Assembly (NCBI GenBank): GCA_902595825.1
Contig: CACJRP010000004.1
Span: 1 to 64,000, forward strand
DNA from: an uncultured Bacteroidota bacterium
GTDB taxonomy: Bacteria; Bacteroidota; Bacteroidia; Flavobacteriales; Flavobacteriaceae
Direction of reading: 5' to 3'
DNA length: 64,000 bases
In this document: positions 6,678 through 15,749 of the stretch, piece after piece
Layout of the letters: each line of letters begins with the position of its first letter
Numbering within the stretch: the stretch's first letter is position 1
Notes under the pieces: generated by a model
Told to the model about the DNA's origin: nothing
What the model saw: the letters and a program-made list of their open reading frames with translations, nothing else
Database searches by the model: none
Translations under genes and position numbers: made by a program

Positions 6678-9469
6678 AACCGTCTAGTTTCTCTTTTTTT
6701 ATGTTTTTTCTTTAGTTTAAAATTATCTTTTTTTTCATCAAAAACATAATCTATCACTTCATTATGTCTTTTGTTAAATCTTTTGGAACTTCCGGCTGCA
6801 GGTGCACCATAAAACCTACGTGAAACACAACGAAACTCTTTTGCTTCGGGAAGATGCAATAGTAAATGACTCCAAACACCCATGTTCTTTGGTTCTTCTT
6901 GAGCCCAAACAATATCATTTACTTGAAAATACTTATCTAAAATATTTCTTATTTCTTCAATTGGTAACGGAAATAATTGCTCTATTCTTACAAATGCGAC
7001 ATCTTTAATTTTTCTTTCTTCTCTTGCTCTATATAAGTCATAATAAAATTTACCTGAGCAAAAAACTAATTTTTTAGCTTGTTTAGAATTTACATAACAA
7101 TCATCAATAATCATTTTGAAATTTCCATCAGTGAAATCCTTTACTTTTGAAACCACAAGTGGATGCCTCAGTAAACTTTTAGGGGTAAAAATTATAAGAG
7201 GTTTTCTGTAAGTTAACTTAATTTGCCTTCTTAAAAGATGAAATAAATTTGAAGGAGTAGAACAATTCGCAACAAACATGTTGTCCTTAGCACATAACTG
7301 CAAATACCTTTCAACTCTCGCAGAAGAATGTTCAGCACCCTGCCCTTCGTAACCATGGGGAAGCAAAAGAACTATACCATTTTGAAGCTTCCATTTATCT
7401 TCAGCTGCAGAAATATACTGATCTATCATTATTTGTGCTCCATTAGAAAAATCTCCGAATTGTGCTTCCCATATAGTGAGTGAATTTGGTGTTGCCATTG
7501 AATAACCATAATCAAACCCTAAAACTCCATATTCAGAAAGCAAAGAATTATAAATTCTAAATTTACCCTGATTATCTGATATCTTATTTAATAATATCAC
7601 GTCTTCTTCTGAATCCTCAGCTTTAACTATTGCATGACGGTGGGAAAATGTTCCTCTTTCAACATCTTGTCCTGAAATCCTTATATCGTGACCCTCTAAA
7701 AGGAGACTTCCGTAAGCTAGCATCTCTCCCATCGCCCAATCTAAAGAATCTTTTTCAAAAAACATCTTTTTCCTTTCATCAATTAATTTTTGAATTTTTC
7801 TAAGAAATTTTTTTTCAGGAGGTAATTCTGTTATTGCTCTAGCAACTTTTAATAGTTTTTCACTAGAAACAGATGTGTTGATTGTAGTCAACATTTTAGA
7901 CTCATCTTCCCTTTTGTAGTTACTCCATTCATCAGCCATGAAGGGTGTAATCTCAGTAGTCTCAATTTTCCTTGAATCCTCTAAATCTGATTCTAGAGAT
8001 AAGCTATACTCAATTTCAATTTTTTTAAGATAATCCTCACTTATTACTCCTTCACTAATAAGTTTTTCAGCATATATCTGTTTTGGATTTTTATGATTGC
8101 CAATAGCTTTGTATAGTTGAGGCTGTGTAAATCTTGGTTCGTCTCCCTCATTATGACCATATTTTCTGTATCCTAACAAATCGATAAATACGTCTTCACC
8201 AAATTCCATACGATAGTCTAAAGCAAAAGATACTCCATGGACGACTGCTTCTACATCATCTGAATTGATATGCAAAACCGGACATAAAGTCACCTTAGCA
8301 ACATCGGTGCAGTAAGTAGATGACCTTGCATCTAAGTAATTTGTTGTAAAACCTATTTGATTATTTACAACAATATGTATTGTCCCACCAGTCCCGTAGC
8401 CTTTCAGTTTAGCCATTTGTACTATTTCATATGGAAGTCCTTGACCTGCAATAGCTGCATCTCCATGTACAATAATTGGTAGTACTTTTTTTGTGTCAAA
8501 ATCATATTTTTTCTCAAGTTTAGCTCTAGAAATTCCTTGAACTATTGCTCCAACTGTTTCCAAATGAGAAGGATTTGGGGCTAAGTTAATATTGATTTTT
8601 TTTCCATCACCATTAGGGTCAATTTTAGAGGTCCAACCCAAATGGTACTTGACATCGCCATCAAAAACAATTTCATCGTAATCTTTACCTTCGAATTCGG
8701 AGAATATGTCGCGACTTGATTTACCAAAAATATTTGTCAAAGTATTCAATCTACCTCTATGAGCCATCCCCATTACAAACTCTTCTACTCCTTTGTTGTC
8801 AGCTTGCATTATTATTGCATCTATTGCAGGGATTAATGATTCCCCTCCTTCTAGAGAAAATCTTTTTTGACCAACGTATTTTTTATGTAAAAAATTTTCG
8901 AACGAGACAGCCTCAGTTAGTTTTTTTAAAATATGCTTTTTCTGTTCACTTGTGAATTTTGGGTGATTATTATTTTTATGTAATTTATCTTTAATCCATC
9001 TAACTCTCTTTGGGTTTCTAATGTACATATATTCAATTCCAATTGAATCGCAGTAAATATCCTGGAGATGTTTTATTATTTGAGAAAGAGTGGAAGGTCC
9101 TATTCCCATTGTTTCACCAGCCCCAACGACCTCATTCAAATCATCAACAGATAAACCAAAGTTTTTTATATCAAGATTCGGACTGTATGTTCTTCTTTCA
9201 CGAACAGGATTTGTTTTTGTAAAAAGATGACCACTTTTTCGGTAAGCATCTATCAACTGAACTACTTTAAACTCACGTTCTAAATGCTTTGGGATTTCGT
9301 TTTCACTAGTTTTGGAATATCCATTTTGGTTGTTTTCAATTCCAAAATCAAATCCTTGAAAAAAAGCTCTTAGGCTTGCTTCCACACTATCTGGCTCTTG
9401 TAAATATTTTTCATACATCTCAGAAAAATAACCAGTATGTGCAGCATTCAAAAAAGAATATTTATCCAT
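6674..9469 (-). CDS. odhA: 2-oxoglutarate dehydrogenase E1 component
   Basis: The thiamine-diphosphate-dependent E1 subunit that decarboxylates 2-oxoglutarate and reductively succinylates the E2 lipoyl arm. The 931 residues are full length for the SucA/OdhA family. Visible signatures include the N-terminal '[19 protein letters not shown]' that helps bind the complex, 'GMAHRGRLN', the cofactor-binding '[13 protein letters not shown]', '[10 protein letters not shown]', '[20 protein letters not shown]' and '[17 protein letters not shown]'. It is the first gene of an odhA-odhB operon on the minus strand, 46 bases from the divergent umuC. Confidence 0.96.
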   Translation of the reverse strand: MDKYSFLNAAHTGYFSEMYEKYLQEPDSVEASLRAFFQGFDFGIENNQNGYSKTSENEIPKHLEREFKVVQLIDAYRKSGHLFTKTNPVRERRTYSPNLDIKNFGLSVDDLNEVVGAGETMGIGPSTLSQIIKHLQDIYCDSIGIEYMYIRNPKRVRWIKDKLHKNNNHPKFTSEQKKHILKKLTEAVSFENFLHKKYVGQKRFSLEGGESLIPAIDAIIMQADNKGVEEFVMGMAHRGRLNTLTNIFGKSSRDIFSEFEGKDYDEIVFDGDVKYHLGWTSKIDPNGDGKKININLAPNPSHLETVGAIVQGISRAKLEKKYDFDTKKVLPIIVHGDAAIAGQGLPYEIVQMAKLKGYGTGGTIHIVVNNQIGFTTNYLDARSSTYCTDVAKVTLCPVLHINSDDVEAVVHGVSFALDYRMEFGEDVFIDLLGYRKYGHNEGDEPRFTQPQLYKAIGNHKNPKQIYAEKLISEGVISEDYLKKIEIEYSLSLESDLEDSRKIETTEITPFMADEWSNYKREDESKMLTTINTSVSSEKLLKVARAITELPPEKKFLRKIQKLIDERKKMFFEKDSLDWAMGEMLAYGSLLLEGHDIRISGQDVERGTFSHRHAIVKAEDSEEDVILLNKISDNQGKFRIYNSLLSEYGVLGFDYGYSMATPNSLTIWEAQFGDFSNGAQIMIDQYISAAEDKWKLQNGIVLLLPHGYEGQGAEHSSARVERYLQLCAKDNMFVANCSTPSNLFHLLRRQIKLTYRKPLIIFTPKSLLRHPLVVSKVKDFTDGNFKMIIDDCYVNSKQAKKLVFCSGKFYYDLYRAREERKIKDVAFVRIEQLFPLPIEEIRNILDKYFQVNDIVWAQEEPKNMGVWSHLLLHLPEAKEFRCVSRRFYGAPAAGSSKRFNKRHNEVIDYVFDEKKDNFKLKKKHKKRETRRL

Positions 9470-9515
9470 TCTAATAGGACTTCAAATCTTAGATAAAATT
9501 ACTATTTTTAATTAT

Positions 9516-10775
9516 ATGTTTGCATTAGTCGACTGCAATAATTTCTACGTTTCATGTGAGAGAGTTTTTCAACCTAGATTAGAAAATTCTCCAGTTGTTA
9601 TTTTATCAAATAACGACGGATGTGTCATCTCTAGAAGCGATGAAGCAAAAACTCTTGATATACCGATGGGGGCGCCCGCCTTCAAATACCTAAATATATT
9701 TAAAAAAGAAAAGGTGAATGTCTTTTCATCAAACTATCCACTTTACGGAGACATGAGTCAACGTATAATGAAAATTCTTGGTATGCACACGCCAAATATT
9801 GAAATTTATAGTATAGATGAGGCGTTTCTAGATTTTAAAGGATTCAAATATTGTGATTTAGAAAAGGAGGCATTTCTTTTAAAACAAAAAATAAGACGTT
9901 GGACGGGGATTCCTGTATCGATAGGTATTGCTCCAACAAAGGCACTCGCAAAAATTGCAAACAAAATTGCAAAAAAGTATGTCCACAAAACAAAGGGAGT
10001 ACATTTAATAAGGTCAGAAAAACAAATTTCAAATGCACTCAAATCGACAAAAGTTGAGGACATTTGGGGTGTAGGAAGACAATATAAAAAGTTACTCATA
10101 AAAAATGGTATTACAACGGCAGATGATTTTTGTAAACTTCCTGACCAGTGGGTCAAAAAAAATATGAGTATTCTAGGTCTTAGATTAAAGAAAGATTTAA
10201 AAGGGTGCTCTTGTATAGGTCTAGATGAAGAGAATCCAGATAAAAAATCAATTGCAACCACTAGAAGTTTCAAAGAGGTAATAAAAGAATATTGGGAACT
10301 AGAAGAACGTATAGTAACGTATGCATCGATATGTTCTCGAAAACTGCGATATCAAAACAGTAATTGCAAGTCCATTATAATTTTTATACAAACCAGTTCG
10401 CATGTACCAATCGATCAACAATATTATAATAGCAGTCTAGTAAATTTACCTAATCCAACTAATTCAGCAATAACAATAGCAAAATATGCCAATATGGGTC
10501 TCAAACGAATATTTAAAAAAAATATTAATTACAAAAAAGCTGGGGTAATACTGACAGATTTGACACCTTCAGATTCAAAACAGTTAAATCTTTTTCAAAA
10601 TACGGGTAATACACATGGGAATTTAATGAAGACCATAGATAAAATTCATCTGAGATTTGGAGAAAATCTTTTAAAGTTAGGCAACCAAGATCTAAATCAA
10701 ACTTGGAAGATGCGACAAGAATACCTTTCATCTCGGTACACTACCGATGTTAGAGATATAATAAAAGTTAAATAA
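9516..10775 (+). CDS. umuC: DNA polymerase V catalytic subunit UmuC
   Basis: A 419-residue Y-family translesion polymerase that copies damaged DNA with low fidelity during the SOS response. Catalytic residues are present: Asp6 in 'FALVDCNNFYVSCERVF' and Asp101-Glu102 in 'YSIDEAFLDF'. It also has the 'SNNDGCVISRSDEAK' finger segment, helix-hairpin-helix region, little-finger domain and a C-terminal DUF4113-like tail ('WKMRQEYLSSRYTTDV'). It precedes umuD by 5 bases, the reverse of the more usual umuD-umuC order. No recognisable LexA box lies in the 46-base gap to odhA. Confidence 0.95.
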   Translation: MFALVDCNNFYVSCERVFQPRLENSPVVILSNNDGCVISRSDEAKTLDIPMGAPAFKYLNIFKKEKVNVFSSNYPLYGDMSQRIMKILGMHTPNIEIYSIDEAFLDFKGFKYCDLEKEAFLLKQKIRRWTGIPVSIGIAPTKALAKIANKIAKKYVHKTKGVHLIRSEKQISNALKSTKVEDIWGVGRQYKKLLIKNGITTADDFCKLPDQWVKKNMSILGLRLKKDLKGCSCIGLDEENPDKKSIATTRSFKEVIKEYWELEERIVTYASICSRKLRYQNSNCKSIIIFIQTSSHVPIDQQYYNSSLVNLPNPTNSAITIAKYANMGLKRIFKKNINYKKAGVILTDLTPSDSKQLNLFQNTGNTHGNLMKTIDKIHLRFGENLLKLGNQDLNQTWKMRQEYLSSRYTTDVRDIIKVK

Positions 10776-10780
10776 CTGGA

Positions 10781-11224
10781 ATGATGAAAAAAGCGAAGGA
10801 AGGTATATTTTTTTTTAAACCAAATTTAGATGAATCCCATTTAATCCCACTAACTAATAATAATATATCTGCTGGCTTTCCTTCCCCAGCTGACGATTTT
10901 AAAGAAATTAGAATAAGTTTGGACAGAGAGATCATAAAAAATGAAGAAGCTACATTCTATGCCAGAGTAGATGGAGAATCAATGCAAGGTGCTGGACTTA
11001 ATGATGGAGATTTAATTGTAATTGATAGAAGTGAAGAGCCTAAAAATGGTTCTATCGCGGTATGCTTTTTAGATGGAGAATTTACCGTAAAGCGACTGAA
11101 ACTAAAAAATAAAGAAATTTATTTAATGCCAGAAAATTCAAAATATTCTCCAATAAAAATTGGTGAGGGTAATGAACTTTCAATTTGGGGCATTGTGACC
11201 TATGTTGTAAAAAAAATGATATGA
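10781..11224 (+). CDS. umuD: UmuD, self-cleaving subunit of DNA polymerase V
   Basis: A 147-residue LexA/UmuD-type S24 protein. RecA-stimulated self-cleavage converts UmuD to UmuD', which activates UmuC. The cleavage bond is visible as Ala31-Gly32 in 'ISAGFPSPADD'. The catalytic dyad is Ser67 in 'DGESMQGAG' and Lys104 in 'FTVKRLK', with the same 37-residue spacing as Ser60/Lys97 of the E. coli protein. There is no DNA-binding domain, so it is UmuD and not LexA. The stop overlaps the next start as ATGA. Two adjacent ATG codons make the start uncertain by one residue. Confidence 0.94.
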   Translation: MMKKAKEGIFFFKPNLDESHLIPLTNNNISAGFPSPADDFKEIRISLDREIIKNEEATFYARVDGESMQGAGLNDGDLIVIDRSEEPKNGSIAVCFLDGEFTVKRLKLKNKEIYLMPENSKYSPIKIGEGNELSIWGIVTYVVKKMI

Positions 11225-11799
11225 GAATTAAAATTCTAATATTTTTATTGCTAGTTAGTTTTTTCAAAATAAGTGCACAGTACAATGATTATGATGAAGA
11301 CGAATATGAAGAGGTCTATCTAGAACCCATAAATGATAAATCCGATGAAGGACAAAAAATTTTTGTGGAGGAATTACTTGACCTTGCTGGTTATATATTA
11401 GATGAAATAGAAATATATCAGAGATTACCCAATCATGCTAAAGTTTTTAGGGTAAAATATGATGAAAAATCTAGAGGGGGTTTTATATTTATTAGATGGG
11501 ACAAGAAAAAAGAAGAAAACTACGTGGCAAATAAAATGATTGATCCTGGTCTATATTATAACCTAAAGGCAGCGAAAGAGATAATGAGGAAACAAACTGA
11601 TAAAGTTTTTTTCGGGGTAGAAGATGGAGCTCTACAGGCACCCGATCAAGAAAAAATAAGTACCGAAGATCTTAAAGGATTAAGGGGTCTCTATGAGGAA
11701 AGACAGGAGGAAAGAAAATTAAAAAAACAAGAACAAGAAAATAAACAAAAAATGAAAATAAATAGAAAGAAGAAAAAAGAAAAAAATAAATCAATTTGA
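11221..11799 (+). CDS. Secreted hypothetical protein with lysine-rich tail
   Basis: A 192-residue protein I do not recognise. The start is set at 11221 because that ATG overlaps the umuD stop (ATGA) and gives a clean signal peptide, 'MRIKILIFLLLVSFFKISAQ', with cleavage likely after the Ala-Gln region. A very acidic stretch ('YNDYDEDEYEEVYLEP') follows, then a compact central domain ('HAKVFRVKYDEKSRGGFIFI'), then a strongly basic, coiled-coil-like C-terminal tail rich in Lys, Glu and Gln. It lies between umuD and a TonB-dependent receptor with 4-base overlaps on both sides, so it is probably expressed with them. A periplasmic partner of the receptor is possible but unproven. Confidence 0.7.
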   Translation: MRIKILIFLLLVSFFKISAQYNDYDEDEYEEVYLEPINDKSDEGQKIFVEELLDLAGYILDEIEIYQRLPNHAKVFRVKYDEKSRGGFIFIRWDKKKEENYVANKMIDPGLYYNLKAAKEIMRKQTDKVFFGVEDGALQAPDQEKISTEDLKGLRGLYEERQEERKLKKQEQENKQKMKINRKKKKEKNKSI

Positions 11800-14162
11800 A
11801 AAATACTAAGTTAAATTTCTTAACAATTCTAATCTGTTTATTATTTAAATTTTCGTTTTCTCAAGACCTTGGAATTTTAACTGGGAGGGTGGTTGATAGT
11901 AAAACTCTTTTTCCGCTTCAGGGGGCAACCATATTAATTGAAGGTGAGTCGGTAGGAACTATTTCGGATGAAAGTGGATATTTCAAACTTGAAAAAATTC
12001 AGTTTGGCAGCTATAACATTCTTGCTAGTTACTTGGGTTACCAGACTGAGGTAATATTTAATGTTATTGTAAAATCTGCTGGTTCACCAGATTTGCTATT
12101 TAAACTAGAAGAGGTATCTGACCAGTTAGATGAGGTGGTTTTATTTAAAAGTCCATTTAAAAAGAAAAACGAAACACCTTTATCTATACAATCTTTGTCT
12201 GCTGTTGAAATAGAGACCTATCCTGGAGGAAACAATGACATAACAAAAGTTGCACAAAGTTTACCGGGAATTTCTCCATCGATTGGTGGTTTTAGAAATG
12301 ATTTTATTATCAGGGGTGGTGCTCCAAACGAAACTGTATACTATTTAGACGGGATGGAGATTCCTAATATAAACCATTTTAGTACACAGGGAAGTGCCGG
12401 TGGTCCAGTTGGAATGTTAAATGTTGACTTTATAAGAGAAGTAACTCTATCTACATCATCTTTTGGAGCAGAATTTGATAACCCGTTATCAGGTGTTTTG
12501 TTATTTGAACAAAGAGAAGGCAATAGAGAAAAATTTAATGGTAAATTTAGGATTGGGGCTAGTGAGGCTGGAATAACAATAAACACACCTATTCTTAAAG
12601 GCAAAGAAAAGATTTCAAAAACGTCTTTGATGTTTTCATTAAGAAGAAGTTATCTGCAGTATGTTTTTGAACTTGTAGGACTACCTATTAGGCCCGACTA
12701 TATTGACTACCAATTTAAAATTGATCATAGAATTGATAATCTAAACACCATTAGTATTATGGGTATAGGGTCAATTGACGACTTTTCAGTAGTTGCTCCC
12801 GAAGATTTTGATGCTGAGCAAACTGCTGTTATAGAACAGGTTCCAATAATTAAGCAAAGAACAAATACTTTTGGAATTTCGTGGACTAAAAAATTTGCGA
12901 ATGGAAATGGGAGAATTCTGACCACTCTAAGTTCGAATGAGCTAAAAAACAATTTTAGCAGATTTCAGAATAATGAAAAAGAATCGGGATTAATATATCA
13001 AAATGATGCTGTTGAGAAAGAAACAAAAATAAGATCTCATATCACTAAATTTATGGGTGGTTGGAAATTAGGTTATGGACTAAATTTTCAACTATCAAAA
13101 TATAAAAATAGTACTCTGGGTATTCTTGAGCAATTTGATTATGAGTCCAAAATTGATTTTGTCAAATATGGATTTTTTGGAAAAATTAGCAGATCCTTTT
13201 TGAATGATAACCTAAATTTATTTTTTGGAATTAGAACAGATAAAGACAGTTTTCTATCCAAAAGTAATTTGATAAATAACCTTTCTCCTAGAATGGGGTT
13301 TAGCTATTCAATTACAAAAAGTGATGCCTGGAAATTAAATGGGTCAATTGGATGGTATAATAAATTACCTCCATATACGATGATTGGATTTAAAGATATC
13401 AATAATATTTTTATTAATAGAGACGTTAATTACATCAGAAGTAAACATACTGTTGTGGGAATTGAATTTAATCGAACTCAAAAATCAAGGATCACTCTAG
13501 AGGGCTTTTTGAAGGAATATAGCAATTATCCTATTTCGATAATTGATCAAATTTCACTTGCCAACAAGGGAGGAGGTTTTGAAGTATATGGTAACGAACC
13601 AGTTATCTCAAGTGGAGTCGGTAGTTCTTATGGAATTGAATTTCTTTTTCAACAAAAACTCAATAAAAACTTTTACGGAATATTTGCATATACATATTTT
13701 TTTAGCGAATTCAGTGATTTAAATAATAATATGATTCCCTCTGTTTGGGATAGCCGGAATCTATCATCTTTTACGGGGGGGTATAAATTAAATAGAAATT
13801 GGGAGATTTCTATGAGATACAGATATTCTGGGAGAACACCATATGCACCGGTTAATCAAATTAGTAGTAGAATTTCTTATCCTAGAATTATATTGGATTA
13901 TTCTCAAATTGGGCAATTATATTTGGATGTTTTCAGCCAAGCTGATATAAGAATTGATAAAAAATGGAATTTTAAACAAATATCTCTGAATATTTATTTT
14001 GAGATTCAAAATGTTCTTGCACAAAAAATACCTAGACCTCCAGAGTATGGACTCGAGAGACAACCAGATGGAACTTTAATCGAGCCAATAAATCTGAAAA
14101 AAATTGATACAGACAGGTCAGAAACTCCATTTCCGACAATTGGATTGGTTTTAGATTTTTAA
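11796..14162 (+). CDS. TonB-dependent receptor with carboxypeptidase-like N-terminal domain
   Basis: A 788-residue outer-membrane receptor that uses TonB/proton-motive energy to import a ligand. The frame starts with TTG at 11796, inside the previous stop codon; this start gives a signal peptide ending 'LFKFSFSQ'. Next comes a carboxypeptidase-D-regulatory-like domain ('LTGRVVDSKTLFPLQGATIL', about 26-100). The plug domain has 'RGGAPNETVYYLDGMEIPNI', and a beta-barrel ends in the expected aromatic 'GLVLDF'. It lacks the SusC signature and has no SusD partner. The substrate is unknown. It overlaps rimM by 4 bases at convergent stops. Confidence 0.9.
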   Translation: MKNTKLNFLTILICLLFKFSFSQDLGILTGRVVDSKTLFPLQGATILIEGESVGTISDESGYFKLEKIQFGSYNILASYLGYQTEVIFNVIVKSAGSPDLLFKLEEVSDQLDEVVLFKSPFKKKNETPLSIQSLSAVEIETYPGGNNDITKVAQSLPGISPSIGGFRNDFIIRGGAPNETVYYLDGMEIPNINHFSTQGSAGGPVGMLNVDFIREVTLSTSSFGAEFDNPLSGVLLFEQREGNREKFNGKFRIGASEAGITINTPILKGKEKISKTSLMFSLRRSYLQYVFELVGLPIRPDYIDYQFKIDHRIDNLNTISIMGIGSIDDFSVVAPEDFDAEQTAVIEQVPIIKQRTNTFGISWTKKFANGNGRILTTLSSNELKNNFSRFQNNEKESGLIYQNDAVEKETKIRSHITKFMGGWKLGYGLNFQLSKYKNSTLGILEQFDYESKIDFVKYGFFGKISRSFLNDNLNLFFGIRTDKDSFLSKSNLINNLSPRMGFSYSITKSDAWKLNGSIGWYNKLPPYTMIGFKDINNIFINRDVNYIRSKHTVVGIEFNRTQKSRITLEGFLKEYSNYPISIIDQISLANKGGGFEVYGNEPVISSGVGSSYGIEFLFQQKLNKNFYGIFAYTYFFSEFSDLNNNMIPSVWDSRNLSSFTGGYKLNRNWEISMRYRYSGRTPYAPVNQISSRISYPRIILDYSQIGQLYLDVFSQADIRIDKKWNFKQISLNIYFEIQNVLAQKIPRPPEYGLERQPDGTLIEPINLKKIDTDRSETPFPTIGLVLDF

Positions 14163-14692
14163 AAAAGATCCAAAAAATTGTTTGGTAGTTCCACTCTTAT
14201 TTCTTTTTTTTTATGATTCACACTTAGAACTATGTCTCTATGTATTGGTATAAGTATTTCCTTTGAATTTGTATTTACAACCATAAGTGATTGAATGGGT
14301 CTCTCCACAATTTCATCTATAATTCCAATTTTTTTATTGCTTTTGTCAATTACTACAAAATCTTTGACCTGAAAACTATAAAAATCGATCCCTTTTCTTT
14401 CCGGTAAGTGATTTTTTGGTAGAAAACATTTTTTAGAAACTAACTGCTTAGCTTTTGACTCACAATTTATTTGATCAATTATTAATGTTAAGTTGTTTTT
14501 ATTTTGATATTTAATTTTGTTTAATTTATAAGGAATTAAAACATTATCCTCTTCAATGAAAATTGTTTGAATTGATTTTAAATCAATTTTGTAATTGTTT
14601 ATTAATTTAATCTTTAACTCCCCTTTAAAATTTGACTTAGAGTGAGTAAATGCAAATAAAAAATAATCTTTTTTATCTGTCGAAATATCCAT
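14159..14692 (-). CDS. rimM: Ribosome maturation factor RimM
   Basis: A 177-residue RimM, which binds the 30S head with S19 and helps 16S rRNA processing. The N-terminal RimM beta-barrel has the 'HSKSNFKGELKIKL' segment (normally HG..GE), and the C-terminal PRC-barrel-like domain has 'FYSFQVKDFVVID' and 'ILIPIHRDIVLSVNHKKKEI'. The usual first-motif glycine is replaced (HSKSNFKGE), so this copy is somewhat divergent. It follows rpsP on the same strand, the classic gene order, with an 80-base gap. Confidence 0.87.
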   Translation of the reverse strand: MDISTDKKDYFLFAFTHSKSNFKGELKIKLINNYKIDLKSIQTIFIEEDNVLIPYKLNKIKYQNKNNLTLIIDQINCESKAKQLVSKKCFLPKNHLPERKGIDFYSFQVKDFVVIDKSNKKIGIIDEIVERPIQSLMVVNTNSKEILIPIHRDIVLSVNHKKKEIRVELPNNFLDLF

Positions 14693-14772
14693 AGCCTGTA
14701 ACCAGATTCAAAATTTTTATTTCGAAAAGTACAAACTAAAATTTAAAATTTAATTCAAATATTTATTTATTG

Positions 14773-15579
14773 TTATTTTGGATCATCTTCTTTAGAAGTG
14801 TCTTTATCTACTGGTGCCTCTGCTTTTGGAGCCTCTTCAGCTGGTGCTTCCTCTTTTGGAGGTTCTTGAGCTGTTACCTCCGCTTTTGGAGCCTCTTCAG
14901 CTGATGTTTCCTCTTTTGTAGATTCTTCACCTGATGCTTCCTCTTTTGGGGGCTCTATAGCTGGCGCTTCCTCTTTTGGAGGCTCTTCAGCTGGTGCTTG
15001 CTCTTTTGGAAGTTCTTGAGCTGTTACCTCCGCTTTTGGAGCCTCTTCAACTGATGCTTCCTCTTTTGGAGATTCTTCTTTTGCAGCAGCTTCATTTGCA
15101 GCTTCTTCTTTTGCAGCAGCTTCATTAGCAGCGTTCTCTCTGTCTAAAACTCTTTTTTGATTTAATTCTTTTTCGAGTTTTAACTTATCAGCTTTAGATT
15201 TATCGATTTCTTTTGAAATTTTTTCTTGCTTAGCACTAATCTTAGATTCTTTTTCTTTAATCCATGCTTGAAATTCTTCGTCTGCTTTTTCTTGTTTGAA
15301 TGCGCCTTTTAAAACACCTTTATTAAGATGATGTTTAAGCATAACCCCTCTATAAGATAAAAGCGTCCGGGCTGTGTTTGTTGGAATTGCACCATCTTGT
15401 AGCCATTTCAATGCTTGGTCAATATTTACTTCTACCCTTGCAGGATTTTGATTAGGATCGTAAACACCTAATTTTTGTAAATATTTACCGTCTCTTTTAG
15501 CTCGGGAATCAGCTGCGACAATCCAGTAAAATGGTTTTCCTTTTTTACCATGTCTTTGAAGTCTTATTTTTACCGCCAT
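14773..15579 (-). CDS. rpsP: 30S ribosomal protein S16 with long repetitive C-terminal tail
   Basis: A small-subunit ribosomal protein. Residues 1-80 are a normal S16 ('MAVKIRLQRHGKKGKPFYWI', 'DSRAKRDGKYLQKLGVYDPN', 'GAIPTNTARTLL'). The protein continues to 268 residues, roughly three times the usual bacterial length. Residues about 85-145 form a charged helical linker, and the rest is an Ala/Glu/Pro/Lys-rich tail. The tail is coded by 30-bp tandem repeats giving decapeptides of the form PKEEAPAEEA. Flavobacteria often have S16 tails, but this repeat array is unusually regular. Position next to rimM confirms identity. Confidence 0.95.
   Translation of the reverse strand: MAVKIRLQRHGKKGKPFYWIVAADSRAKRDGKYLQKLGVYDPNQNPARVEVNIDQALKWLQDGAIPTNTARTLLSYRGVMLKHHLNKGVLKGAFKQEKADEEFQAWIKEKESKISAKQEKISKEIDKSKADKLKLEKELNQKRVLDRENAANEAAAKEEAANEAAAKEESPKEEASVEEAPKAEVTAQELPKEQAPAEEPPKEEAPAIEPPKEEASGEESTKEETSAEEAPKAEVTAQEPPKEEAPAEEAPKAEAPVDKDTSKEDDPK
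14811..15080 (-). repeat. Nine 30-bp tandem repeats inside rpsP
   Basis: Nine consecutive 30-bp units, each beginning ctg(g/a/t) on the plus strand and sharing the core cttttgga, run without interruption in frame. Units at 14871-14900 and 15021-15050 differ at only one base, which suggests a larger five-unit (150-bp) duplication. Two further 30-bp units of different sequence (ttgcagcagcttcat...) follow at 15081-15140. Confidence 0.92.
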
Positions 15580-15628
15580 ATCACATTAATTTTAATTGTT
15601 CTCGACAATCTATTATTAATTCAGAGGG

Positions 15629-15636
15629 CAAATGTA
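15629..15636 (-). promoter_or_regulatory. Possible -7 element for rpsP-rimM
   Basis: On the minus strand it reads TACATTTG, matching TAnnTTTG, about 50 bases before the rpsP start. No clear TTG is found at the -33 position. Confidence 0.45.
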
Positions 15637-15700
15637 ATATTAATTTGGAAAAAAATCTATTGGAATTTATTTTATTATAATATTTGAATCTTATTTCTCG

Positions 15701-15732
15701 TTTGTAAACAAAATTTTTTAATACTAATTTTG
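15701..15732 (+). promoter_or_regulatory. Bacteroidota-type promoter for tig
   Basis: TTTG at 15701-15704 (-33) and TAATTTTG at 15725-15732 (-7) are separated by 20 bases. This fits the primary sigma-factor consensus of Bacteroidota. The -7 element ends 17 bases before the tig ATG. Confidence 0.65.
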
Positions 15733-15749
15733 CATGCTAAATTTTAAGT

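Noticed and set aside
9512..9519. TATGTTTG resembling a -7 element
   Set aside because: It overlaps the umuC ATG, and the encoded N terminus FALVDCNN is clearly real, so it cannot be the promoter for this start.
14811..15140. Regular spaced repeats suggesting a CRISPR array
   Set aside because: The 30-bp units are tandem with no spacers and are coding within rpsP.
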